A stretch of DNA of 64,000 nucleotides from Flavobacterium lacustre (lineage in GTDB: Bacteria > Bacteroidota > Bacteroidia > Flavobacteriales > Flavobacteriaceae). The translations under genes were made by a program, and so were the position numbers. Below the pieces are notes generated by a model. The model had not been told where the DNA came from. It saw only the letters and a program-made list of their open reading frames with translations, and ran no database searches. This document shows positions 18,253-27,304 of this stretch, one piece after another. Where the stretch lies: positions 1,364,001 to 1,428,000 of the forward strand of contig NZ_CP114882.2 of the NCBI RefSeq assembly GCF_027474525.2, read 5' to 3'. How positions within the stretch are numbered: position 1 is the stretch's first letter; every line of letters begins with the position of its first letter.

Positions 18253-18459
18253 TTATTTTGCTGCGATTGTTTTTTTATTCAACATAACGTATCCAAATCC
18301 AATAACTAACAGGATCATATAGGGTATCCAATTGTCGATTGGGGCTGTAGGTACATCTTCTACGTCATCACTAAAATCTGTTGCTTCTTGTGCCAAAAGG
18401 GTTAATGAATTCAAACAGAATATAAATAGTAGAACACCGGTTAGTTTACACTTTTTCAT
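18253..18459 (-). CDS. PID-CTERM protein-sorting-domain small membrane protein
   Basis: A 68-residue protein: a signal peptide (MKKCKLTGVLLFIFCLNSLTLLAQ), a short acidic linker (EATDFSDDVEDVPT), then APIDNWIPYMILLVIGFGYVM and a basic tail. The P-I-D motif, a single hydrophobic segment and a basic end form the PID-CTERM signal proposed as substrate of exosortase F (XrtF) in flavobacteria. There is almost no mature protein left after removal of both signals. The start at 18459 is preferred: it lies 2 nt after the stop of the T9SS gene, so translation is likely coupled. XrtF itself is not in the window. Confidence 0.75.
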   Translation of the reverse strand: MKKCKLTGVLLFIFCLNSLTLLAQEATDFSDDVEDVPTAPIDNWIPYMILLVIGFGYVMLNKKTIAAK

Positions 18460-18461
18460 AA

Positions 18462-20405
18462 TTATTCTTTTATCCATTTTTTAATGATTTTTGAGTTGTC
18501 TTTAGTAATAACAACCTGATATAGTCCTGCAGGAAGAGATGTTGCCGTCTCACAATTTATTGTATTGGAGTTTGTTTCATTTAATTTTACAGCAATCTCT
18601 TGACCAAGCATGTTGTAAATTTTTATGCTTACATTATCTGCTTCTAATGGCAATTCTAGATTAAATCCATTATTTGTAGAAGGATTTGGATATAACGAAA
18701 CCGATTCAGTAGTAAAATCAGCAATGCTCAAAGAAGAACCTGTTTTGTACACTACTTCAAAACGATTATTTGCTGATGAAAACGAATTGTTCTGATCAAC
18801 CGAAAAAGGGTAATTGATTGTCGAATTTACTTCGGTATACGTTTGTGAAAATTTATCGTGAATGTAAGGGATTAGTCCATTGTAGTTGTCCAGCTTTGCA
18901 ACCAAAGTGTAATTGGCATAGCGATATTGGTCAATAATTATTGGGAATACAGTACTTTCTTGAGGATATTGAAAACTTCCGATGCTCAGTTTTGTATTGT
19001 CTATCAAAACGGACATGGTTTCATCAAGATTTGACATTTTGTTGGCATCATTTGGATCAACGCTGTTTGAATAGTTGTCGTTAAATAATAAAAGGGCGCC
19101 GTCAGTAGGCGTTTGCAACTTATCGAAAGCCTCTTTTTCAAACAAAGTCAATCGTAATGAAGTGGTGGTGGTATTGATTTTAGCACCTTGAGTTTTATAT
19201 ATATTCTCATTTGTGGCTGCTACATATTTATCATTTTCATTAAATGTAATACTTGCTGATCCATTATCTAATGTTTTTACAAAACACGCCTGCATAGGTT
19301 GTAAATATTGATTTACTGCTGAACCTTCTACATTATTGGTATTTCCTGCAAAAGTGTAGGTAACATAAGCTCCTCTTCCGTTAGCACCTCCTACTTTCGG
19401 ATCCCAAACGTAATAGAAATTAGAATTCAAATTAGAACTATTAGCCAATACTCCACTCATATCAACAGCAGATTGATAAGGGTTTCCAATGAAATTGTAG
19501 CCATTGGCACTAAAACTTAAATTAGTGTTTGTGTACGTTCCAATTTTTAAAGTTCCGCTAGTTCTTAAAGTGGTAATTGTAGGCACGGGTGTATTGGTAG
19601 ACATGTCAATAGAACGATCTCCTCTTACCATTAATCGAAATGGAGCTCCTGCAGTTAGCGCGTTTGTAGCGGTAGTGTTCGAAATAGCGGACCAAGTTTG
19701 CGCTGTATTACCAAAAACAAATAACGAAGCAGCGCCAGATAACGTGGCATCAAATCCATTTGCTCCAGTAGTTGATCCCGCAATGTGCGTTCCGTAACCT
19801 GCTGCAGTATTAGAATTGTTTGCGTAAGATGTCGACGTATTATTTTGATTTTCTTGCCAGTTGTACTTGATTGTAGTTGATGTCGTTACCGGAGAACTTA
19901 ATAATCTATAAGCTCTTTTGGCGGGAATATACCTTTCAACAACAATATTATCTACGGTACCTCCTGTTGATTGTTCAACAATTGCAGTTTTATCAACAAC
20001 ACTTTTCATAACTAGTTTTTCACCTCCATCAATAGTGCCTTGAGTAGCTAGTAAACCGTCCGTAATGGTTAATTTTCCTGAATTTACTGTTGCTGTACCA
20101 GAAGATTTATCGAGTTCCAATCTTTTAGTGATGTCAGATACTCCAAAATCAAAAGTTTGAGTATTGTTCCCCGTAACATTTAGTGTTCCATTTGACAAGG
20201 TTAGTGTTCCATTATTATCAATGTCGCCAGCAACATATAATTTTCCTGTTCCTAGTGTAATGGTGCCATTGTTAACTATTCCGTCATTAGTATAAAGGAA
20301 GTCAGAGTCAGAAATATAGATTTCTTCTCCTGATTCTACTTTTAATTGCGAATAGCAATAAGTAGAAGAAATAAATACAAACAATAAGAGTAATTTAGTT
20401 TTCAT
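18462..20405 (-). CDS. T9SS-secreted surface protein with type A sorting domain
   Basis: A 647-residue protein with a signal peptide (MKTKLLLLFVFISSTYCYSQ). A beta-helix-like N-terminal repeat region (about 20-130, recurrent GTLTLSNGTLNV-type units) is followed by a large beta-rich middle region containing VERYIPAKRAYRLLSSPV. The last 80 or so residues form a type A T9SS sorting domain with the usual VSLYPNPSTNNGFNLEL, VSIKIYNMLGQEI and LPAGLYQVVI motifs, ending KKWIKE. It is exported across the outer membrane by the type IX system and probably anchored or released. It heads the minus-strand cassette. A CAAATTTA (TAAATTTG on the minus strand) box lies at 20435-20442. Confidence 0.88.
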   Translation of the reverse strand: MKTKLLLLFVFISSTYCYSQLKVESGEEIYISDSDFLYTNDGIVNNGTITLGTGKLYVAGDIDNNGTLTLSNGTLNVTGNNTQTFDFGVSDITKRLELDKSSGTATVNSGKLTITDGLLATQGTIDGGEKLVMKSVVDKTAIVEQSTGGTVDNIVVERYIPAKRAYRLLSSPVTTSTTIKYNWQENQNNTSTSYANNSNTAAGYGTHIAGSTTGANGFDATLSGAASLFVFGNTAQTWSAISNTTATNALTAGAPFRLMVRGDRSIDMSTNTPVPTITTLRTSGTLKIGTYTNTNLSFSANGYNFIGNPYQSAVDMSGVLANSSNLNSNFYYVWDPKVGGANGRGAYVTYTFAGNTNNVEGSAVNQYLQPMQACFVKTLDNGSASITFNENDKYVAATNENIYKTQGAKINTTTTSLRLTLFEKEAFDKLQTPTDGALLLFNDNYSNSVDPNDANKMSNLDETMSVLIDNTKLSIGSFQYPQESTVFPIIIDQYRYANYTLVAKLDNYNGLIPYIHDKFSQTYTEVNSTINYPFSVDQNNSFSSANNRFEVVYKTGSSLSIADFTTESVSLYPNPSTNNGFNLELPLEADNVSIKIYNMLGQEIAVKLNETNSNTINCETATSLPAGLYQVVITKDNSKIIKKWIKE

Positions 20406-20669
20406 GTTTACAAACCTTATATTTTAAAAGCCTGCAAATTTATTTCAAAAGAGTTGTTTGAAAGGGCAATAAAATCCGTAATCTGTCCAAAAAATATAAA
20501 AAAAGGACAATTTTAATGATGTCTTTCAAGTGTAAATAATGTTATATATTTTTCATTGAAAAGTAGTTTAAAACATTGATTTTTAATGTATAGTATGATA
20601 AAACATGCTGAATTATTATATTTTATACCATATAATAATACCAAAAAACATAAAATTTCTGTTTTTTTT

Positions 20670-20779
20670 GTCGAACTTGTAAGCTGACCGGGTTTAGTAG
20701 TTAGACCAATGAAAAGCTTTCCAATGCTTTTGAATTTATTCGGAATCTACGGATGGCTTTTTTGATTTTAGGGCAGTTT
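20670..20779. repeat. 110-bp repeat, copy 2
   Basis: Direct repeat of 16008-16117 with four substitutions and no gaps. The substitution in the third hairpin (C to T) keeps pairing through G-U. The AA/GC difference at the left end weakens the first hairpin. It lies upstream of the T9SS gene, so the two copies bracket the four-gene cassette 16460-20405. The remaining 20406-20930 interval is AT-rich with no gene recognised. Confidence 0.75.
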
Positions 20780-20930
20780 TTTTTAAGTCGTTTTGTCTCT
20801 TTTAATTTTAATAGGCGAGGCTACTTTTATGACGTATTCTTTTGTAAAAAAAAACATTAATATTAAAGATTTTAAATTAAATGCTTTATTTATAATTTAT
20901 TACTAAGAATAAGAATGAAACAACGATGAA

Positions 20931-22544
20931 TTACTCTTTAAGTTTAACTCTGTAGATGTAGGTCTCGCTAAACCCTGTAGCCTCCGAAATTTCCTTTACA
21001 TTTTTCCCTTCTTTCCGCAACTTTACCACTAATTCTTTTCGAAGATCCGTTATTATATTTCCTGGTTTTTTTGGTTTCAATAGGTTGTATAATTGGATAG
21101 TATTAATCTTAAAGTGTTCGTTTATTGTTTTGATTCCAACGGTACTTATATTGTTTTCAATAAATTGAATAATATCGTTACGGCTTATTTTCTTTTGATA
21201 TAAAACAGTAGACTCTTTTAGTTTAAGTTTTTTTCTGACTTTTATAAGTACAAAAATTAAAAGAAAAATAACGCACAGTAGGACTGCTGTAAGTATAGTC
21301 CAATGATTATTTTGATATGTGATTTGGGATTTTGATTTATTATTATCAATAAGTAGTTGTAGTTTGTTGAGGTCTATTTTGTACAAGCCATTAATACTGC
21401 CCGCGTAAAGTATATTCTTTTCTGTATATAGAGCTCTTTTATTAAATTCTACTCCATTTATAACAATTTGTATTTCCTTAGTTTCTAAGTTGTAGGTATA
21501 TAGGCCAAAGTTTGTTGCTACAATAAGTTGTTTGTCATTTATAGAAAGTAAAGTGTGAGCGTCATTAAATTCAGCTATTTTTGAAAATCCCGTATCTGTT
21601 TCAGCATATAATTCATTGGTCGTGAGCAGGTAGTTTTTCCCATTTAAATAGATGGCGCTAAGTATTGTGGATGGCAATGAAAAATTTGTGCTTATTTTAT
21701 TGCTGATAAGATCATAAATCATAAAGTTTTCTTCGCTACAGAACATTATTATATTTTCAAATTTGGATGTAAATAGAACAGGGTCCTGTCCTTTTTTTCG
21801 ATAAATAAATTTGGCTTGCTTTCCATATTTATCTGTTTTATACATTCCATTATTGCAGAAATAGTAAATGAATTGATTTTTTGTATCATAGAAAATATCA
21901 TCAACTTCACCCAAAGTTTGTCTGGCTACCATTTTTATTTTGGTAATGGAATTTTTCTCAGGTCTATCTGCAGAAATGAGCAATAACTGATTTGAGAAAT
22001 AGATATAACCTGTATCTTCTATTTCACGAATGTGTCCTTCGGTAAAAGGAGGGAATTCTAACTTGGTCCCTTTACGATAAATACCGGAGTAGGTCCCTAC
22101 ATAATTCTTGCTGATTGTCCTAATGCTATGATTTCTATAGATTATGCTATAAGGTATGATGTCAAAAAGATAAAGCCTTCCTCCTGTTACTATGTAGAGT
22201 TTTTTTTCTGTTTTTGCGTAAAATTGCTCTTTTGGGTCATTAGGATAAGGTAACAAATGGTTGAATTTCCTGTTTTCATACTTTTTTATGCCTCCTCGTC
22301 TAACCTCTAACTCTCCTTTGTTATTCAAATCAACGTAACCCAATTCGTTTTGAACAGATTTTGCCATTTCACCCTCCCATTTTTGCACTCCTCCAGAACT
22401 TCCAGTATAAATGTTGCCATCTTTGTCTTGAATAATATTATAGTAAAAAGGATGAGATACCACTTTATTTAATATAGTATCATTTTGCGAGAAGCAAGAG
22501 CCAAATTGGATAAAAAATAAAAAAAGGATAAAATTTATACGCAT
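20931..22544 (-). CDS. Membrane-bound one-component regulator: periplasmic propeller-like sensor with cytoplasmic HTH
   Basis: A 537-residue protein with a signal or anchor segment at the N-terminus (MRINFILFLFFIQFGSC). A long periplasmic region (about 20-410) has repeated strands such as IIQDKDGNIYTGSSGGVQKW and NILYAGSINGLYKIDL that resemble two-component-regulator propeller blades. One transmembrane helix follows (about 414-435, ILTAVLLCVIFLLIFVLI), then a basic cytoplasmic tail with a C-terminal helix-turn-helix (KEISEATGFSETYIYRVK, about 517-534). No histidine kinase or receiver is present, so signal and DNA binding sit on one chain. ATG at 22544 is preferred to TTG at 22553. It is the neighbour and likely regulator of the surface cassette; that is inference. 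Confidence 0.65.
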   Translation of the reverse strand: MRINFILFLFFIQFGSCFSQNDTILNKVVSHPFYYNIIQDKDGNIYTGSSGGVQKWEGEMAKSVQNELGYVDLNNKGELEVRRGGIKKYENRKFNHLLPYPNDPKEQFYAKTEKKLYIVTGGRLYLFDIIPYSIIYRNHSIRTISKNYVGTYSGIYRKGTKLEFPPFTEGHIREIEDTGYIYFSNQLLLISADRPEKNSITKIKMVARQTLGEVDDIFYDTKNQFIYYFCNNGMYKTDKYGKQAKFIYRKKGQDPVLFTSKFENIIMFCSEENFMIYDLISNKISTNFSLPSTILSAIYLNGKNYLLTTNELYAETDTGFSKIAEFNDAHTLLSINDKQLIVATNFGLYTYNLETKEIQIVINGVEFNKRALYTEKNILYAGSINGLYKIDLNKLQLLIDNNKSKSQITYQNNHWTILTAVLLCVIFLLIFVLIKVRKKLKLKESTVLYQKKISRNDIIQFIENNISTVGIKTINEHFKINTIQLYNLLKPKKPGNIITDLRKELVVKLRKEGKNVKEISEATGFSETYIYRVKLKE

Positions 22545-23033
22545 TTTGACCAAAATTTATTTTATTTTAAAATTTATACAAACATAATTAATTATTGAAA
22601 GATAAAAAAATAGAAATATTACAAGCTGAAATATAGTTTTGCGGCATTAATTTTTTCTGGCTTTTTTTAGATATCAGGAAATACTTTATAAGACTATTTT
22701 TTAAAGCCTTTATTTCGATTAGGAATATTTTTAATGTTCCTTTTAAACTCATTTTGGCTATCCGTAGTGTACATTATAAAAAGGATTTAATGATTTTCCT
22801 TTTGCTCTTAAAGAATTTATAGTATATGGGCAGGTATTTGAAATTGTTTAGTATTTATTTTGGTGTCTTTACTTTACTGTGGTATAACAGCTAAAATAAA
22901 TAGCGCCCGTATTGGACTTACTGTGGGTACTATAGAAATGCCTTTGGTGCGTCAGTAAATTACAAGTAATTGTTATAAATAGATCTATCCATTAAAAAAA
23001 AGTATTCAAAAATAACTTTATAAAAAAACAAAA
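22545..23033. other. Gene-free interval before the carbonic anhydrase gene
   Basis: About 490 bp of AT-rich DNA with stops in all frames. A CAAACATA box (22579-22586; TATGTTTG on the minus strand) could be the -7 element for the regulator gene. No RNA or repeat was recognised. Confidence 0.4.
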
Positions 23034-23801
23034 ATGAAATTAAAAAAAATTAGTTTATTAGTATTATTCGTTCTTACAATTATTTCTTGTGAAAAAGAGA
23101 AAAGCGTATCTGTTGATTTTCCAGAAGGAATTATTAGTTATAATTATGCGCTAGGAACAGAAAATATCCAAGGACAAACTCCAATTAATCTCGAAAATGC
23201 AATTACTGAAAAAATCAGTACAAAAGACCTTGAAATTCATTACAATTCTATAATATTAAGTAGTGTTCAGAATACGGTTGAAAATTTAAAAATAAATTTA
23301 TCGGATGAAGACAAAGTCCTAAATTATATTACAATTAAAGGATTAAGATATGAATTACAACAATTCCATTTTCACCATCACAGTGAGCATACTGTAAATG
23401 GTCAATACAGTGAAATGGAAATTCATTTTGTTCACAAATCGTCAACTGGTGCATATGCTGTTTTAGGTGTTTTAGTAAAAGAGGGACAAACTATTAATAG
23501 CTCTTTAAAAACTTTAATAAGTGATTCTCCTGATGCAATTGGAATAAGTTCGTACAATACCAGTTTCGATTTAAATGCAATATTGCCTTTGCAAACAAAT
23601 AAATATTTTACTTATAGTGGTTCTCTTACTACACCAAATATGGATACCACACCAAATCAAGGTCCATTGACTTGGATTGTTTTCAAAAACAATATCACTT
23701 TGACTGCAGCTCAAGTTGAAGAATATAAATTGAAATATGAAGAAGATAATTTCCGTGTAATTCAGCCATTAAATAACAGAACAGTTTATGAAAACAACTA
23801 A
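23034..23801 (+). CDS. Alpha-type carbonic anhydrase lipoprotein lacking the proton-shuttle histidine
   Basis: A 255-residue protein with a lipoprotein signal (VLTIISC, Cys19). Zinc ligands are visible at His112 and His114 (QFHFHHHSEHTVNGQ) and His131 (MEIHFVH). Glu118 is the usual network residue, and the SLTTP threonine loop is at 197-201. Alpha-CAs hydrate CO2 to bicarbonate in the periplasm. The usual NNGH segment carrying the His64 shuttle is replaced by SSVQNTVENL near 76-85, and the N-terminal W/Y-rich entry segment is short. Turnover may thus be slow, or the role may have changed. The gene stands alone with a strong terminator. Confidence 0.8.
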   Translation: MKLKKISLLVLFVLTIISCEKEKSVSVDFPEGIISYNYALGTENIQGQTPINLENAITEKISTKDLEIHYNSIILSSVQNTVENLKINLSDEDKVLNYITIKGLRYELQQFHFHHHSEHTVNGQYSEMEIHFVHKSSTGAYAVLGVLVKEGQTINSSLKTLISDSPDAIGISSYNTSFDLNAILPLQTNKYFTYSGSLTTPNMDTTPNQGPLTWIVFKNNITLTAAQVEEYKLKYEEDNFRVIQPLNNRTVYENN

Positions 23802-23830
23802 GTAATTCATAACTCTATAATTAAATAAGC

Positions 23831-23863
23831 CGTCTCAAAATTCAATTTTGAGACGTTTTTTTT
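23831..23863 (+). terminator. Terminator of the carbonic anhydrase gene
   Basis: CGTCTCAAAATT and AATTTTGAGACG are perfect arms around one C, followed by a T-run. Confidence 0.88.
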
Positions 23864-23896
23864 TAAGATTAAATCGGTTTGGGGAAATAAAATTGT

Positions 23897-24397
23897 TTAA
23901 AACAATCCCGATTTGTTTTTCCAAACCAACCACACAAACAATCCTAAATACATCATACAAACCACAAACTTCATAAAACTCGAGGCTAAAAAACCAATAA
24001 ACGATCCTGTTGCCGCTTTCAGCGCCCGATGATGATCTTTATAATCAAAAAGAAGTTCGCCTGCCAATGCACCGACAAACGGGCCAATAATAAATCCAAA
24101 AGGAATTGGAGCAAGAATTCCAACGATTAAACCAATATTAGTTCCCCAAATTCCATACGAACTCCCTCCAAATCGCTTAGTTCCTTTGGCCGGAATCACA
24201 TAATCTAACACAGAAATAAGGATGGTAATCAATAACGTAATTCCAATAATCCAATAATTGGCAGGAACAGCAGTTGTAAAATAGAGTAGCAGTAAACCAA
24301 TCCAACTCAGGCCTGGCCCAGGTAAAACAGGCATAAAACTCCCGAAAACCCCAACAATCATACAAACAAACCCAAGAATTAAAAGAACGATATCCAT
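23897..24397 (-). CDS. DUF456 family membrane protein
   Basis: A 166-residue integral membrane protein with about four to five hydrophobic segments and the DUF456 marks: FMPVLPGPGLSWIGLLLLY near 25-43, YVIPAKGTKRFGGSSYG near 75-91, and IGPFVGALAGELL near 115-127. The start MDIVLLILGF at 24397 is preferred over an upstream ATG at 24433, because the extra 12 residues are polar and absent from the family. Function is unknown. The gene is convergent with the carbonic anhydrase gene and divergent from the lipoprotein gene at 24601. Confidence 0.85.
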   Translation of the reverse strand: MDIVLLILGFVCMIVGVFGSFMPVLPGPGLSWIGLLLLYFTTAVPANYWIIGITLLITILISVLDYVIPAKGTKRFGGSSYGIWGTNIGLIVGILAPIPFGFIIGPFVGALAGELLFDYKDHHRALKAATGSFIGFLASSFMKFVVCMMYLGLFVWLVWKNKSGLF

Positions 24398-24600
24398 ATA
24401 TTTATTTTTAGTAATTTTGTGAATATAAAACAAAATTCATTCCATATTCAAAACAGGAAAAAACAATTGCATCAGTTGCTTTATATCCAAAACAAAAGAA
24501 ATGGTTTTCAGAGTCCCGTGAAGATTATTTCCTTTCTAAAGCAACTCAAAAAAAATAATTGTATTTTTATAAAAAATTAGATTAAAACAACCACAGTACA

Positions 24601-25077
24601 TTGAAGCATTATTCCTTTTTTTTAGTTTGTATCCTTTTTAATTCCTGTCAGTATTTCGACAAGCAGATTCCTTCGGAAAAGGAGTTGTTGCAAAAGGAAT
24701 TAAAGGCCATCAATTGGAAAGAAGTCGACGAATACCCATCGCTACTCGATTGTGAAAAAATAGAAGATAAAAAACAACGCCAACAATGTTTTTTTGAGAT
24801 TTTAACCCAGCTCATACAGGAGAAATTAAGCACCGACACGCTTTCGGTTCTTTATCCGGAATTAGACACCATCGAGGTCAGAGTCACTATTTTTCCTGAT
24901 GCAACCATGCAATTCGAACCCCAATTTCCCAAAGATTCGGTCGCATATGACACCATAAAAATCGATAGTATTCTCAAAGCCCGTTTAGTTGATTTTCCAA
25001 AAGTGAATCCAGCCATTAAACGCGGAATTCCGGTAAAAACTCAATTTATACTTCCGGTCATTCTCAAAGTCGAATAA
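24601..25077 (+). CDS. Small lipoprotein with a TonB-C-like domain, function unknown
   Basis: A 158-residue protein. The only in-frame start after an upstream stop is TTG at 24601, giving MKHYSFFLVCILFNSCQ with a lipobox (FNSC, Cys16). The mature part has two cysteines (LLDCEKIED and QQCFFE) and a C-terminal segment, VNPAIKRGIPVKTQFILPVI, that resembles the end of TonB C-terminal domains but without a membrane anchor or proline spacer. It is likely periplasmic, tethered to a membrane. No family could be named with confidence. It is followed 26 bp later by a structured 3' element shared with the convergent glycosyltransferase gene. Confidence 0.6.
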   Translation: MKHYSFFLVCILFNSCQYFDKQIPSEKELLQKELKAINWKEVDEYPSLLDCEKIEDKKQRQQCFFEILTQLIQEKLSTDTLSVLYPELDTIEVRVTIFPDATMQFEPQFPKDSVAYDTIKIDSILKARLVDFPKVNPAIKRGIPVKTQFILPVILKVE

Positions 25078-25102
25078 TTTTTATCCTCAGCACAGTCTAT
25101 GG

Positions 25103-25185
25103 AGGAGCTATTTCCAGCTATTCGTTGCAATCTTGTCTGCCGAAACCCGGCAAACAAGGATTTTCACTGCTATCTGGGCTAGGGC
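25103..25185 (-). ncRNA. 3'-end structured element, copy B
   Basis: Read on the minus strand it starts 12 bp after the glycosyltransferase stop: GCCCTAGCCC, AGATAGCAGTG, the central hairpin CTTGT-TGCCG with CGGCA-ACAAG, then AATAGCT and AGCTCCT. The lower stem bases differ from copies A and C, yet still pair. Confidence 0.6.
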
Positions 25186-25196
25186 TTTAGTGTAAA

Positions 25197-26315
25197 TTAG
25201 AACGTTCTGCCTTTCCATTGGTATTTTCCAAACAACGAGTACAAAGCTACACTGGTACTGAAAAAAGGATAAAACAAACTACTCAAAATCAAATAACGCA
25301 TTTTACTTTTATTCAAAAAATGATTCGACTTGTAAATCAAAACGGTATCGACAAGAAATTTTAAAGCAACTAATACAAATACATTCTGGAAAGTAGTTAA
25401 ACCCAAGACCCAATACCCAATACCCAAAATCCAAGACAAATTCCCCACAAAAACCAACAGTCCTAATCGGATTCCAAAAGTACTTTGATACGAACTGGTT
25501 TTAGATGCCCAACGAACGCGTTGGTAAAACAACGATTTCCAGTCATTCAAAGGTTTAGTTGTAACAATCGTATTTCGAGATTTCAAATAATGCACTTTTT
25601 CAGGCGATTTTGCAATTGCTTTTTGCAACAGAAAAACATCATCACCGCTGGCAATTTTGTCATTTCCTTCAAAACCATTTACATCCAAAAATAACGATTT
25701 GGTATACGCAAAGTTGGCACCATTACACATAAACCCTTTGTTGATTCCAAAACTCCCAATGGTTGCGCCCTGTAAACTCGCCAAATCCAACTGTTGGAAA
25801 TGATGCAAAAACGAATTGCCACGATCATACGTTACCGAGCCGGCAATCATCGCAACATCATGAAGCTGAATGTAATTGTCTAAGGTCAATAACCAGTTTG
25901 TATTGACCACACAATCGGCATCGGTGGTGATAATCCAGTCTGTAGTCACAATTTGCATCGCAGTTACAATAGCATCTTTTTTGGGTGAATTCGAAACCCG
26001 AATGTTCTTTATTATTTGAATATTGTCTCTCGATTGCGCTCGAGATGATAATGAAATATTGAACTCTTCTTCAGAAAAATCATCAACCAAAATCACTTCA
26101 AACAATTCCATCGGATAATTCAGCTTCGACAAACTCTCTAATAGAATCGGTAAATTTTCGGCTTCATTCCGGAAAGGAACAATAATTGAGAATTTTGTTT
26201 TTGGCATTAAGCCAGTATATTCAATTGTATTCACTTTGGTAAAACCATAAATCAGTACAATTATCGCCAAGCAATATGATAGGATTATAAGGTATAAAAC
26301 AATTGTAATCATCAT
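25197..26315 (-). CDS. Family 2 glycosyltransferase, membrane-anchored
   Basis: A 372-residue processive-type GT2. It has an N-terminal transmembrane segment (residues 2-25) and a GT-A fold with IIVPFRNEAENLP (about 44-56), VDD (77-79), the TDAD metal motif (131-134), an SGDD acceptor motif and QRVRW. Two to three C-terminal membrane helices follow. It transfers a sugar from a nucleotide donor at the inner membrane; the acceptor is unknown. Residues 91-98 (SRAQSRDN) are encoded by a dispersed palindrome inserted in frame. It ends 3 bp after the stop of the upstream flippase-like gene (26319), so the two form an operon for envelope glycan or lipid work. Confidence 0.85.
   Translation of the reverse strand: MMITIVLYLIILSYCLAIIVLIYGFTKVNTIEYTGLMPKTKFSIIVPFRNEAENLPILLESLSKLNYPMELFEVILVDDFSEEEFNISLSSRAQSRDNIQIIKNIRVSNSPKKDAIVTAMQIVTTDWIITTDADCVVNTNWLLTLDNYIQLHDVAMIAGSVTYDRGNSFLHHFQQLDLASLQGATIGSFGINKGFMCNGANFAYTKSLFLDVNGFEGNDKIASGDDVFLLQKAIAKSPEKVHYLKSRNTIVTTKPLNDWKSLFYQRVRWASKTSSYQSTFGIRLGLLVFVGNLSWILGIGYWVLGLTTFQNVFVLVALKFLVDTVLIYKSNHFLNKSKMRYLILSSLFYPFFSTSVALYSLFGKYQWKGRTF
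26025..26049. repeat. TCTCGA-type dispersed palindrome inside the glycosyltransferase gene
   Basis: TCTCGA, TTGCGC, TCGAGA followed by TGAT. Related copies are at 29755-29777 and 37284-37306. It is in frame here and encodes SRAQSRD. Confidence 0.65.
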
Positions 26316-26318
26316 CTT

Positions 26319-27281
26319 TTATTGCGTTTTGTCTCCTTCTACTTTGGAAAGGATTTTAAAATTCAACACATAATAAGTGCCAATTATCACCGGTAAAACC
26401 ACATTCAAAAACCACATTAAAGTCGAAATGAAAATCACAATCCATTCGTTTACACCAAGAATCCCAAAGAAATAAACCGCCACACTTCCTTTTACGGCAA
26501 AGTCCAAAAACTGAAAAGTAGGCAAGGAAGAAGCTAAAAAATAAACAGACGAAATGGTCGCAATCAAGGTGAAATAAGGTAAATCAACATCAAAAGCCAG
26601 AAATAAAAAGTAGTATTGGTGTGAGAAAACCAGATAGCGGCAAATGCCTAAAAAAATATTTTTTTGATGAATCGATTTTGGGATTTCATTGATCTTATGA
26701 ATCAGTTTTTCGATCGAATACCCTTTGATTGTGATTTTTTTGACTGAAAATAAAACTATGAAAAGTAGTATTAGAAATCCAAAAAGCAGCGCTACAGTTT
26801 TTGTGGTAATAACATTGTACTGCGCATTGAAATACAACAACCCGAAAATTCCAAAAATAACGGTCAATATCATTTGGATTCCGTTGCAAATCAGGTTTAG
26901 GAAAATCACTTTTTTAGTGTTTGATTTGTCAAAAAACAACGCTTTCCCGGCATATTCTCCCACGCCGTTTGGCGTAAAAAGTCCCGCAGTTAATGCGCCA
27001 AGAACTTGTTTGGTTGCATCTCCCAAAGAGATTTTATGGATAAATTCAACTAAGTTTTGCCATTTTAATATTTCAAAAAACCGATTCAGAACGCTCAATA
27101 ACAAAATAAAGGCGATTCCGCCAATGGATTGATTTTTTTGGAATAACACAATGAATTTCTGCCAATCCAGTTTATCGTTATTGGCCAATTGATTGTAAAT
27201 AAAATAAAACGCACCTCCCACAATCAAAAGTTTGATTAGAAGTACAAGGAATTGCTTAGTTTTGTGTGGAATTGAAATCAT
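26319..27281 (-). CDS. YbhN/UPF0104-type integral membrane protein (LPG synthase transmembrane-like)
   Basis: A 320-residue protein with seven to eight hydrophobic segments and the family's [24 protein letters not shown] segment near 97-120. Such proteins occur in lipid-linked glycan export and as the transmembrane part of MprF and AglD. The start [10 protein letters not shown] at 27281 is preferred; it faces the divergent ruvC start 23 bp away. It lies directly before the GT2 gene, which suggests a joint role in making or flipping an envelope glycolipid. No catalytic domain is attached, so a transport or scaffold role is inferred. Confidence 0.8.
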   Translation of the reverse strand: MISIPHKTKQFLVLLIKLLIVGGAFYFIYNQLANNDKLDWQKFIVLFQKNQSIGGIAFILLLSVLNRFFEILKWQNLVEFIHKISLGDATKQVLGALTAGLFTPNGVGEYAGKALFFDKSNTKKVIFLNLICNGIQMILTVIFGIFGLLYFNAQYNVITTKTVALLFGFLILLFIVLFSVKKITIKGYSIEKLIHKINEIPKSIHQKNIFLGICRYLVFSHQYYFLFLAFDVDLPYFTLIATISSVYFLASSLPTFQFLDFAVKGSVAVYFFGILGVNEWIVIFISTLMWFLNVVLPVIIGTYYVLNFKILSKVEGDKTQ

Positions 27282-27304
27282 TACTGCAAAATAACAAATT
27301 AAAA

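Noticed and set aside
22820..22960. Possible gene remnant (frame ending VGTIEMPLVRQ) before the carbonic anhydrase gene
   Set aside because: Only about 40 codons without a start or family resemblance; it is what AT-rich DNA gives by chance.
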